NCBI GenBank assembly: GCA_018340375.1
Contig: JAFFJZ010000017.1
Location: forward strand, 2,780,001 to 2,844,000
Source of the DNA: Gonatopus flavifemur
Lineage: Eukaryota > Arthropoda > Insecta > Hymenoptera > Dryinidae
DNA: 64,000 nucleotides
Direction: 5' to 3'
Of this stretch, positions 1-11,600 are shown in pieces (within the stretch, counting starts at the first letter, position 1; every line of letters starts with the position of its first letter). Both the position numbers and the translations under genes were made by a program. The notes under the pieces were generated by a model that was not told the DNA's origin, did no database searches, and worked only from the letters and a program-made list of their open reading frames with translations.

Positions 1-1090
1 CATGCCAGAGTATGATTCCACCAAGTATCATCGTTCGTACCCTAGATCCGGATGGGATAAAGCATTTTGAAACTCCTAATCCTGTAGTTCTTCAACTTTC
101 GGGAGCTATAAAATGACTCAGGAGATTCCGGCGAAAATCCTGCCTGGATCACAATGATCCCCACATGTCAGAGTATGATTCCACCCAGTATCATCGTTTG
201 TACCCTGAATCCGGATGAGATAGAGCATTTGAAGACAGAAGAGTTGTAATTTCGTAACTTTCGGGCCCTATAAAATGACTTAGGAGATTCCGGCAAAAAT
301 TCTGCCTGGATCACAATGATCCCCACATGCCAGAGTATGATTTCACCAAGTATCATCGTTCTTACCCTAAATCCGGTTGAGATATAGCATTTTGAAACTC
401 CTAATCCTGTAATTTTTCAACTTTCAGGAGCTATAAAATGACTTAGGAGATTCCGGCAGAAATCCTGATGGATCACAATGATGCCCACATGCCAGAGTAT
501 CATTCCACCCAGTATCATCGTTTGTACCCTAAATCCGGATGAGATAGAGCATTTGAAGACAAAAGAGTTGTGATTTCGTAACTTTCGGGCGCTATAAAAT
601 GACTTAGGAGATTCCGGCAAAAATTCTGCCTGGATCACAATGATCCCCACATGCCGGAGTATGATTCCGCCCAGTATCATCATTTGTACCCTAAATCTGG
701 ATGAGATTGAGCATTTGAAACTCCTAATCCTGTAATTTTTCAACTTTCGGGAGCTATAAAATGACTTAGGAGATTCCGGCAAGAATTCTGCCTGGATCAC
801 AATGACCCCCACATGCCAGAGTATGATTTCACCCAGTATCATCGTTTGTACCTGATATTCGGATGAGATAGAGCATTTTGAAACTCCTAATCCTGTAGGT
901 TTTCAACTTTAGGGAGCTATAAAATGACTTAGGAGATTCCGGCAAAAATCCTGCCTGGATCACAATGATCCCCACATGCCAGAGTATGATTCCACCCAGT
1001 ATCATCGTTTGTACCCTAAATCCGGATGAAATAGAGCATTTGAAGACAAAACAGTTGTAATTTCGTAACTCTCGGGCGCTATAAAATGAC
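1..1090 (+). repeat. Block copied at 32097-33186
   Basis: The two copies are collinear at an offset of 32,096 bp and share rare variants: gacagaagag, gggccctataaaatg, gatatagcatt and cctgatattcgg. They diverge near 1090, where one reads cccgtaaaaagtctg and the other ccggtaataagtctg. Confidence 0.8.
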
Positions 1091-2539
1091 TTAGGAGATT
1101 CCCGTAAAAAGTCTGCCTGGATCGCAATGATCCCCACATGCCAGAGTATGATTGCACCCAGTATCATTGTTCGTACCTGATATCCGGATGAGATAGAGCA
1201 TTTTGAAACTCCTAATCCTGTAGGTTTTCAACTTTAGGGAGCTATAAAATGACTTAGGAGATTCCGGCAAAAATCCTGCCTGGATCACAATGATCCCCAC
1301 ATACCAGAGTATGATTTCACCAGGTATCATCGTTTGTACCCTCAATCCGGATGAGATAGAGCATTTTGAAACTCCTAATCCTGTAATTTTCCAACTTTCG
1401 GGCGCTATAAAATGACTTAGGAGATTCCCGTAAAAAGTCTGCCTGGATCACAATGATCCCCACATGCCAGAGTATGATTCCACCCAGTCTCATCGTTTGT
1501 ACCCTGCATCTGGATGAGATAGAGCATTTTGAAACTCCTAATCCTGTAATTTTTCAACTTTCGGGTGCTATAAAATGACTTAGGAGATTCCGGCAAAAAT
1601 TCTGCCTGGATCCCAATGAACCTCACAGGCCAGAGTATGATTTCACCAGGTATCATCGTTTGTACCCTCAATCCGGATGAGATAGAGCATTTTGAAACTC
1701 CTAATCCTGTAATTTTCCAACTTTCGGGGGCTATAAAATGACTCAGGAGATTCCGGCAGAAATTCTGCCTGGATCACAATGATCCCCTCATGCCAGAGTA
1801 TGATTGCACCCAGTATCATCGTTCGTACCCTAAATCCGGTTGAAATAGAGCATTTTGAAACTCCTAATCCTGTAATTTTTCAACTTTCGGGAGCTATAAA
1901 ATGACTTAGGAGATTCCGGCAAAAATCCTGATGGATCACAATGATCCCCACATGCCAGAGTATGATTGCACCCAGTATCATTGGTCGTACCCTAAATCCG
2001 ATTGAGATAGAGCATTTTGAAACTCCTAATCCTGTAATTTTTCAACTTTCAGGAGCTATAAAATGACTTAGGAGATTCCGGCAGAAATCCTGATGGATGA
2101 CAATGATGCCCACATGCCAGAGTATCATCTCACCCAGTATCATCGTTTGTACTCTAAATCCGGATGAGATAGAGCATTTGAAGACAAAAGAGTTGTAATT
2201 TCGTAACTTTCGGGAGCTACAAAATGACTTAGGAGATTCCGGTGAAAATCCTGCCTGGATCACAATGATCCCCACATGACAGAGTATGATTCCACCCAGT
2301 ATCATCGTTTGTACCCTGAATTCGGATGAGATAGAGCATTTGAAGACAAAAGAGTTGTAATTTCGTAACTTTCGGGCGCTATAAAATGACTTAGGAGATT
2401 CCGGCAATAATTCTGCATGGATCACGATGATCCCCACATGTCAGAGTATGATTTCACCAATTTTCATCGTTTTTACCCCGAATGCGGATTAGATAGAGCA
2501 TTTGAAGACAAAAGAGTTGTAATTTCGTAACTTCCGGGT

Positions 2540-2702
2540 GCTTCAAAATGACTTAGGAGATTCCGGCAACAATCCTGCCTGGATCACAATGATCCCTACA
2601 TGCCAGAGTATGATTTCACCCAGTATCATCATTTGTACCCCGAATCCGGATGAGATAGAGCATTTTGAAACTCCTAATCCTGTAATTTTTCAACTTTCGG
2701 GT
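2540..2702 (+). repeat. Example of a type B monomer (163 bp, box-like negative)
   Basis: Phased as for type A, this unit differs mainly at its right end. Instead of gaagacaaaagagttg it has tgaaactcctaatcctg, one base longer, and instead of TTTCGTAAC it has TTTTTCAAC. The following CTTTCGGG is shared with type A. The left part (2540-2565) carries the cttccgggtgcttc junction of the previous unit, a common A subvariant. B units are interspersed singly among A units rather than alternating strictly. Sub-variants of B end in gtaggttttcaac, gtagttcttcaac or gtaatttttcaac. Confidence 0.9.
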
Positions 2703-4330
2703 GCTATAAAATGACTTAGGAGATTCCGGCATGAATACTGCCTGGATCACAATGATCCCCACATGCCAGAGTCTGATTTCACCAAGTATCATCATTTGTA
2801 CCCCGAATGCGGATTAGATAGAGCATTTGAAGACAAAAGAGTTGTAATTTCGTAACTTCCGGGTGCTTCAAAATGACTTAGGAGATTCCGGCAAAAATCC
2901 TGCCTGGATCACAATGATCCCCACATGCCAGAGTATGATTCCACCCAGTATCATCGTTTGTACCCTAAATCCGGATGGGATAGAGCATTTGAAGACAAAA
3001 GAATTGTAATTTCGTAACTTTCGGGTGCTATAAAATGACTTAGGAGATTCCGGCAAAATTCTGCCTGGATCACAATGATCCCCACATGTCAGAGTATGAT
3101 TCCACCCGGTATCATCGTCTGTACCCTGAATCCGGATGAGATAGAGCATTTGAAGACAAAAGAGTTGTAATTTCGTAACTTTCGGGCGCTATAAAATGAC
3201 TGAGGAGATTCCGGCGAAAATTCTGCCTGGATCACAATGATCCCCACATGCCATAGTATGATTTCACCCAGTATCATAGTTTGTACCCAAAATCCGGATG
3301 GGATAGAGCATTTGAAGACAAAAAAGTTGTAATTTCGGAACTTTCGGGTGCTATAAGATGACTTAGGAGCTTCCGGCAAAAATTCTGCTCGGATCACAAT
3401 GGTCCCCACATGCCAGAGTATGATTCCACCCAGTATCATCGTTTGTACCCTAAATCCGGATGAAATAGAGCATTTGAAGACAAAACAGTTGTAATTTCGT
3501 AACTCTCGGGCGCTATAAAATGACTTAGGAGATTCCCGTAAAAAGTCTGCCTGGATCACAATGATCCCCACATGCCAGAGTATGATTGCACCCAGTATCA
3601 TTGTTCGTACCTGATATCCGGATGAGATAGAGCATTTTGAAACTCCTAATCCTGTAGGTTTTCAACTTTCGGGCGCTATAAAATGACTTAGGAGATTCCG
3701 GCGAAAATTCTGCCTGGATCACAATGATCCCCACATGCCAGAGTATGATTCCACCCAGTATCATAGTTTGTACCCCAAATCCGGATGGGATAGAGCATTT
3801 AAAGACAAAAGAGTTGTAATTTCGGAACTTTCGGGTGCTATAAGATGACTTAGGAGCTTCCGGCAAAAATTCTGCTCGGATCACAATGGTCCCCACATGC
3901 CAGAGTATGATTCCACCAAGTATCATCGTTTGTACCCTAGATCCGGATGGGATAAAGCATTTTGAAACTCCTAATCCTGTAGTTCTTCAACTTTCGGGAG
4001 CTATAGAATGACTCAGGAGATTCCGGCGAAAATCCTGCCTGAATCACAATGATATCCACATGTCAGAGTATGATTCCACCCAGTATCATCGTTTGTACCC
4101 TGAATCCGGATGAGATAGAGCATTTTGAAACTCCTAATCCTGTAATTTTTCAACTTTCGGGTGCTATAAAATGACTTAGGAGATTCCGGCATGAATACTG
4201 CCTGGATCACAATGATCCCCACATGCCAGAGTATGATTTCACCAAGTATCATCGTTTGTACCCCGAATGCGGATTAGATAGAGCATTTGAAGACAAAAGA
4301 GTTGTAATTTCGTAACTTCCGGGTGCTTCA
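2640..4330 (+). repeat. Block copied at 12372-14062
   Basis: The offset is 9,732 bp (60 monomers). Both copies share the private change gcctgaatcacaatg next to gatatcc (about 4036 and 13768). Downstream the right copy carries two extra monomers (about 325 bp) before collinearity resumes at 14385. Confidence 0.78.
2686..2702 (+). other. Degenerate counterpart of the box-like motif in type B (representative copy)
   Basis: At the position homologous to the A-type motif, B monomers read TTTTTCAACTTTCGGGT. The CGGG half is kept but TTCG is replaced by TTTT, so the left half-site is absent. The difference is consistent across B copies, including those ending in aggttttcaac and agttcttcaac. The site therefore separates monomers into two classes by presence or absence of the left half-site. 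Confidence 0.7.
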
Positions 4331-4869
4331 AAATGACTTAGGAGATTCCGGCAAAAATCCTGCCTGGATCACAATGATCCCCACATGCCAGAGTATGATT
4401 CCACCCAGTATCATCGTTTGTCCCCTAAATCCGGATGGGATAGAGCATTTGAAGACAAAAGAATTGTAATTTCGTAACTTTCGGGTGCTATAAAATGACT
4501 TAGGAGATTCCGGCAAAAATTCTGCCTGGATCACAATGATCCCCACATGTCAGAGTATGATTCCACCCGGTATCATCGTCTGTACCCTGAATCCGGATGA
4601 GATAGAGCATTTGAAGACAAAAGAGTTGTAATTTCGTAACTTTCGGGCGCTATAAAATGACTGAGGAGATTCCGGCGAAAATTCTGCCTGGATCACAATG
4701 ATCCCCACATGACATAGTATGATTTCACCCAGTATCATAGTTTGTACCCAAAATCCGGATGGGATAGAGCATTTGAAGACAAAAAAGTTGTAATTTCGTA
4801 ACTTTCGGGCGCTATAAAATGACTTAGGAGATTCCGGCGAAAATTCTGCCTGGATCACAATGATCCCCA

Positions 4870-5884
4870 CATGCCAGAGTATGATTCCACCCAGTATCAT
4901 CGTTTGTACCCTAAATCCGGATGAAATAGAGCATTTGAAGACAAAACAGTTGTAATTTCGTAACTCTCGGGCGCTATAAAATGACTTAGGAGATTCCCGT
5001 AGAAAGTCTGCCTGGATCACAATGATCCCCACATGCCAGAGTATGATTCCACCCAGTCTCATCGTTTGTACCCTGCATCTGGATGAGATAGAGCATTTTG
5101 AAACTCCTAATCCTGTAATTTTTCAACTTTCGGGTGCTATAAAATGACTTAGGAGATTCCGGCAAAAATTCTGCCTGGATCACAATGAACCTCACATGCC
5201 AGAGTATGATTTCACCAGGTATCATCGTTTGTACCCTCAATCCGGATGAGATAGAGCATTTTGAAACTCCTAATCCTGTAATTTTTCAACTTTCAGGAGC
5301 TATAAAATGACTTAGGAGATTCCGGCAGAAATCCTGATGGATCACAATGATGCCCACATGCCAGAGTATCATTCCACCCAGTATCATCGTTTGTACCCTA
5401 AATCCGGATGAGATAGAGCATTTGAAGACAAAAGAGTTGTGATTTCGTAACTTTCGGGCGCTATAAAATGACTTAGGAGATTCCGGCAAAAATTCTGCCT
5501 GGATCACAATGATCCCCACATGCCGGAGTATGATTCCGCCCAGTATCATCATTTGTACCCTAAATCTGGATGGGATAGAGCATTTAAAGACAAAAGAGTT
5601 GTAATTTCGGAACTTTCGGGTGCTATAAGATGACTTAGGAGCTTCCGGCAGAAATTCTGCTCGGATCACAATGGTCCCCACATGCCAGAGTATGATTCCA
5701 CCGAGTATCATCGTTTGTACCCTAAATCCGGATGGGATAAAGCATTTTGAACCTCCTAATCCTGTAATTTTTCAACTTTCGGGTGCTATAAAATCACTTA
5801 GGAGATTCCGGCAAAAATTCTGCCTGGATCACAATGATCCTCACATGCCAGAGTATGATTCCACCCAGTATCATCGTTTGTACC
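4870..5884 (+). repeat. Block copied at 9413-10427
   Basis: The offset is 4,543 bp (28 monomers). Both copies contain the cccgtagaaagtctg, cagaaatcctgatgg, gccggagtatgattccgcc, gctcgg and ataaaatcactt units in the same order. They part where one reads ccctaaatcc and the other ccctgaattc. Confidence 0.8.
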
Positions 5885-6710
5885 CTAAATCCGGATGGGA
5901 TAGAGCATTTGAAGACAAAAGAATTGTAATTTCGTAACTTTCGGGTGCTATAAAATGACTTAGGAGATTCCGGCAAAAATTCTGCCTGGATCACAATGAT
6001 CCCCACATGTCAGAGTATGATTCCACCCGGTATCATCGTCTGTACCCTGAATCCGGATGAGATAGAGCATTTGAAGACAAAAGAGTTGTAATTTCGTAAC
6101 TTTCGGGCGCTATAAAATGACTTAGGAGATTCCGGCGAAAATTCTGCCTGTATCACAATGATCTCCACATGCCATAGTATGATTTCACCCAGTATCATGG
6201 TTTGTACCCAAAATCCGGATGGGATAGAGCATTTGAAGACAAAAAAGTTGTAATTTCGTAACTTTCGGGTGCTATAAAATGGCTTAGGAGATTCCGGCAA
6301 AAATCCTGCCTGGATCACAATGATCCCCACATGCCAGGGTATGATTCCACCCAGTATCATCATTTGTACCCTAAATCTGGATGAGATAGAGCATTTTGAA
6401 ACTCCTAATCCTGTAATTTTTCAACTTTCGGGAGCTAAAAAATGACTTAGGAGATTCCGGCAAAAATCCTGCCTGGATCACAATGATCCCCACATGTCAG
6501 AGTATGATGACACTCAGTATCATCGTCTGTACCCTGAATCCAGATGAGATAGAGCATTTGAAGTCAAAAGAGTTGTAATTTCGTAACTTTCTGGCGCTAT
6601 AAAATGACTTAGGAGATTCCGGCAAAAATTCTGCCTGGATCACAATGATCCCCACATGCCAGAGTATGATTGCACCCAGTATCATTGTTCGTACCCTAAA
6701 TCCGATTGAG
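5240..6710 (+). repeat. Block copied at about 46279-47740
   Basis: The offset is about 41,039 bp. They share ataaaatcacttagg, gcctgtatcacaatg, catggtttgtaccc and aatggcttagg. The right copy has several small deletions, including agca lost near 46300. Confidence 0.75.
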
Positions 6711-8640
6711 ATAGAGCATTTTGAAACTCCTAATCCTGTAATTTTTCAACTTTCAGGAGCTATAAAATGACTTAGGAGATTCCGGCAGAAATCCTGATGG
6801 ATGACAATGATGCCCACATGCCAGAGTATCATCCCACCCAGTATCATCGTTTGTACTCTAAATCCGGATGAGATAGAGCATTTGAAGACAAAAGAGTTGT
6901 AATTTCGTAACTTTCGGGAGCTACAAAATGACTTAGGAGATTCCGGTGAAAATCCTGCCTGGATCACAATGATCCCCACATGACAGAGTATGATTCCACC
7001 CAGTATCATCGTTTTAACCCTGAATTCGGATGAGATAGAGCATTTGAAGACAAAAGAGTTGTAATTTCGTAACTTTCGGGCGCTATAAAATGACTTAGGA
7101 GATTCCGGCAAAAATTCTGCATGGATCACGATGATCCCCACATGTCAGAGTATGATTTCACCAATTTTCATCGTTTTTACCCCGAATGCGGATTAGATAG
7201 AGCATTTGAAGACAAAAGAGTTGTAATTTCGTAACTTCCGGGTGCTTCAAAATGACATAGGAGATTCCGGCAAAAATCCTGCCTGGATCACAATGATCCC
7301 TACATGCCAGAGTATGATTTCACCCAGTATCATCATTTGTACCCCGAATCCGGATGAGATAGAGCATTTTGAAACTCCTAATCCTGTAATTTTTCAACTT
7401 TCGGGTGCTATAAAATGACTTAGGAGATTCCGGCATGAATACTGCCTGGATCACAATGATCCCCACATGCCAGAGGATGATTTCACCAAGTATCATCATT
7501 TGTACCCCGAATGCGGATTAGATAGAGCATTTGAAGACAAAAGAGTTGTAATTTCGTAACTTCCGGGTGCTTCAAAATGACTTAGGAGATTCCGGCAAAA
7601 ATCCTGCCTGGATCACAATGATCCCCACATGCCAGAGTATGATTCCACCCAGTATCATCGTTTGTACCCTAAATCCGGATGGGATAGAGCATTTGAAGAC
7701 AAAAGAATTGTAATTTCGTAACTTTCGGGTGCTATAAAATGACTTAGGAGATTCCGGCGAAAATTCTGCCTGGATCACAATGATCCCCACATGTCAGAGT
7801 ATGATTCCACCCGGTATCATCGTCTGTACCCTGAATCCGGATGAGATAGAGCATTTGAAGACAAAAGAGTTGTAATTTCGTAACTTTCGGGCGCTATAAA
7901 ATGACTGAGGAGATTCCGGCGAAAATTCTGCCTGGATCACAATGATCCCCACATGCCATAGTATGATTTCACCCAGTATCATAGTTTGTACCCAAAATCC
8001 AGATGGGATAGAGCATTTGAAGACAAAAAAGTTGTAATTTCGGAACTTTCGGGTGCTATAAGATGACTTAGGAGCTTCCGGCAAAAATTCTGCTCGGATC
8101 ACAATGGTCCCCACATGCCAGAGTATGATTCCACCCAGTATCATCGTTTGTACCCTAAATCCGGATGAAATAGAGCATTTGAAGACAAAACAGTTGTAAT
8201 TTCGTAACTCTCGGGCGCTATAAAATGACTTAGGAGATTCCGGCTAACATTCTGCCTGGATCACAATGATCCCCACATGCCAGAGTATGATTGCACCCAG
8301 TATCATTGTTCGTACCTGATATCCGGATGAGATAGAGCATTTTGAAACTCCAATCCTGTAGGTTTTCAACTTTCGGGCGCTATAAAATGACTTAGGAGAT
8401 TCCGGCGAAAATTCTGCCTGGATCACAATGATCCCCACATGCCAGAGTATGATTCCACCCAGTATCATAGTTTGTACCCCAAATCCGGATGGGATAGAGC
8501 ATTTAAAGACAAAAGAGTTGTAATTTCGGAACTTTCGGGTGCTATAAGATGACTTAGGAGCTTCCGGCAAAAATTCTGCTCGGATCACAATGGTCCCCAC
8601 ATGCCAGAGTATGATTCCACCAAGTATCATCGTTTGTACC
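6450..8640 (+). repeat. Block copied at about 53162-55352
   Basis: About 13 monomers are collinear at an offset of 46,712-46,713 bp. They share agtatgatgacactcag, cagatgagatagagc with gaagtcaa, gatgacaatgatgccc and caccaattttcatcg. A local difference lies at about 8242, where one copy reads ccggctaacattctg and the other cccgtaaaaagtctg. Confidence 0.78.
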
Positions 8641-8682
8641 CTAGATCCGGATGGGATAAAGCATTTTGAAACTCCTAATCCT

Positions 8683-11600
8683 GTAGTTCTTCAACTTTCG
8701 GGAGCTATAAAATGACTCAGGAGATTCCGGCGAAAATCCTGCCTGGATCACAATGATATCCACATGTCAGAGTATGATTCCACCCAGTATCATCGTTTGT
8801 ACCCTGAATCCGGATGAGATAGAGCATTTTGAAACTCCTAATCCTGTAATTTTTCAACTTTCGGGTGCTATAAAATGACTTAGGAGATTCCGGCATGAAT
8901 ACTGCCTGGATCACAATGATCCCCACATGCCAGAGTATGATTTCACCAAGTATCATCGTTTGTACCCCGAATGCGGATTAGATAGAGCATTTGAAGACAA
9001 AAGAGTTGTAATTTCGTAACTTCCGGGTGCTTCAAAATGACTTAGGAGATTCCGGCAAAAATCCTGCCTGGATCACAATGATCCCCACATGCCAGAGTAT
9101 GATTCCACCCGGTATCATCGTCTGTACCCTGAATCCGGATGAGATAGAGCATTTGAAGACAAAGGAGTTGTAATTTCGTAACTTTCGGGCGCTATAAAAT
9201 GACTTAGGAGATTCCGGCGAAAATTCTGCCTGGATCACAATGATCCCCACATGCCAGAGTATGATTGCACCCAGTATCATTGTTCGTACCTGATATCCGG
9301 ATGAGATAGAGCATTTTGAAACTCCTAATCCTGTAGGTTTTCAACTTTAGGGAGCTATAAAATGACTTAGGAGATTCCGGCAAAAATCCTGCCTGGATCA
9401 CAATGATCCCCACATGCCAGAGTATGATTCCACCCAGTATCATCGTTTGTACCCTAAGTCCGGATGAAATAGAGCATTTGAAGACAAAACAGTTGTAATT
9501 TCGTAACTCTCGGGCGCTATAAAATGACTTAGGAGATTCCCGTAGAAAGTCTGCCTGGATCACAATGATCCCCACATGCCAGAGTATGATTCCACCCAGT
9601 CTCATCGTTTGTACCCTGCATCTGGATGAGATAGAGCATTTTGAAACTCCTAATCCTGTAATTTTTCAACTTTCGGGTGCTATAAAATGACTTAGGAGAT
9701 TCCGGCAAAAATTCTGCCTGGATCACAATGAACCTCACATGCCAGAGTATGATTTCACCAGGTATCATCGTTTGTACCCTCAATCCGGATGAGATAGAGC
9801 ATTTTGAAACTCCTAATCCTGTAATTTTTCAACTTTCAGGAGCTATAAAATGACTTAGGAGATTCCGGCAGAAATCCTGATGGATCACAATGATGCCCAC
9901 ATGCCAGAGTATCATTCCACCCAGTATCATCGTTTGTACCCTAAATCCGGATGAGATAGAGCATTTGAAGACAAAAGAGTTGTGATTTCGTAACTTTCGG
10001 GCGCTATAAAATGACTTAGGAGATTCCGGCAAAAATTCTGCCTGGATCACAATGATCCCCACATGCCGGAGTATGATTCCGCCCAGTATCATCATTTGTA
10101 CCCTAAATCTGGATGGGATAGAGCATTTAAAGACAAAAGAGTTGTAATTTCGGAACTTTCGGGTGCTATAAGATGACTTAGGAGCTTCCGGCAAAAATTC
10201 TGCTCGGATCACAATGGTCCCCACATGCCAGAGTATGATTCCACCGAGTATCATCGTTTGTACCCTAAATCCGGATGGGATAAAGCATTTTGAACCTCCT
10301 AATCCTGTAATTTTTCAACTTTCGGGTGCTATAAAATCACTTAGGAGATTCCGGCAAAAATTCTGCCTGGATCACAATGATCCTCACATGCCAGAGTATG
10401 ATTCCACCCAGTATCATCGTTTGTACCCTGAATTCGGATGAGATAGAGCATTTGAAGACAAAAGAGTTGTAATTTCGTAACTTTCGGGCGCTATAAAATG
10501 ACTTAGGAGATTCCGGCAAAAATTCTGCATGGATCACGATGATCCCCACATGTCAGAGTATGATTTCACCAATTTTCATCGCTTTTACCTTGAATGCGGA
10601 TTAGATAGAGCATTCGAAGACAAAAGAGTTGTAATTTCGTAACTTCCGGGTGCTTCAAAATGACTTAGGAGATTCCGGCAAAAATCCTGCCTGGATCACA
10701 ATGATCCCTACATGCCAGAGTATGATTTCACCCAGTATCATCATTTGTACCCCGAATCCGGATGAGATAGAGCATTTTGAAACTCCTAATCCTGTAATTT
10801 TTCAACTTTCGGGTGCTATAAAATGACTTAGGAGATTCCGGCATGAATACTGCCTGGATCACAATGATCCCCACATGCCAGAGTCTGATTTCACCAAGTA
10901 TCATCATTTGTACCCCGAATGCGGATTAGATAGAGCATTTGAAGACAAAAGAGTTGTAATTTCGTAACTTCCGGGTGCTTCAAAATGACTTAGGAGATTC
11001 CGGCAAAAATCCTGCCTGGATCACAATGATCCCCACATGCCAGAGTATGATTCCACCCAGTATCATCGTTTGTACCCTAAATCCGGATGGGATAGAGCAT
11101 TTGAAGACAAAAGAATTGTAATTTCGTAACTTTCGGGTGCTATAAAATGACTTAGGAGATTCCGGCAAAAATTCTGCCTGGATCACAATGATCCCCACAT
11201 GTCAGAGTATGATTCCACCCGGTATCATCGTCTGTACCCTGAATCCGGATGAGATAGAGCATTTGAAGACAAAAGAGTTGTAATTTCGTAACTTTCGGGC
11301 GCTATAAAATGACTGAGGAGATTCCGGCGAAAATTCTGCCTGGATCACAATGATCCCCACATGCCATAGTATGATTTCACCCAGTATCATAGTTTGTACC
11401 CAAAATCCGGATGGGATAGAGCATTTGAAGACAAAAAAGTTGTAATTTCGGAACTTTCGGGTGCTATAAGATGACTTAGGAGCTTCCGGCAAAAATTCTG
11501 CTCGGATCACAATGGTCCCCACATGCCAGAGTATGATTCCACCCAGTATCATCGTTTGTACCCTAAATCCGGATGAAATAGAGCATTTGAAGACAAAACA

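Larger units (their letters stand above)
84..3978 (+). repeat. Marker interval 1: 24 monomers (3,895 bp)
   Basis: The interval runs from the B variant gtagttcttcaac at 84 to the next copy at 3979. It contains a monomer with gacagaagag and the hexamer gggccc (about 230-270), several B units, a caccaattttcatcg monomer near 2450, and two gctcgg/ggtccc monomers near 3385 and 3866. Nothing but satellite is present. Bases 1-83 are the end of a preceding unit of the same kind. Confidence 0.85.
3979..8682 (+). repeat. Marker interval 2: 29 monomers (4,704 bp)
   Basis: A mixed A/B cassette between successive gtagttcttcaac units. It includes the block near 4870-5884 that recurs at 9413-10427, a left part of which resembles 13.7-14.8 kb, and from about 6450 a block that recurs at 53.2 kb. 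Monomers with agtatgatgacactcag (6510) and gattttaac-like changes (7012) serve as landmarks. No non-satellite sequence was seen. Confidence 0.85.

Noticed and set aside
265..270. GGGCCC palindrome as a special site
   Set aside because: It is one substitution in a cassette unit, copied at about 32361, 35122 and 58823. It is useful as a marker only.
3054..3060. Many one-base length changes in the A run after ggc (for example ggcaaaattctg)
   Set aside because: Homopolymer length noise is common in repeats and in sequencing, so I do not treat these as separate features.
5671..5937. 88-codon plus-strand open frame, repeated at 10214, 16048, 20906, 21719 and 46710
   Set aside because: It recurs only because the same cassette is copied. 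It depends on one local variant (ataaaatcactt) that removes a stop and is not a gene.
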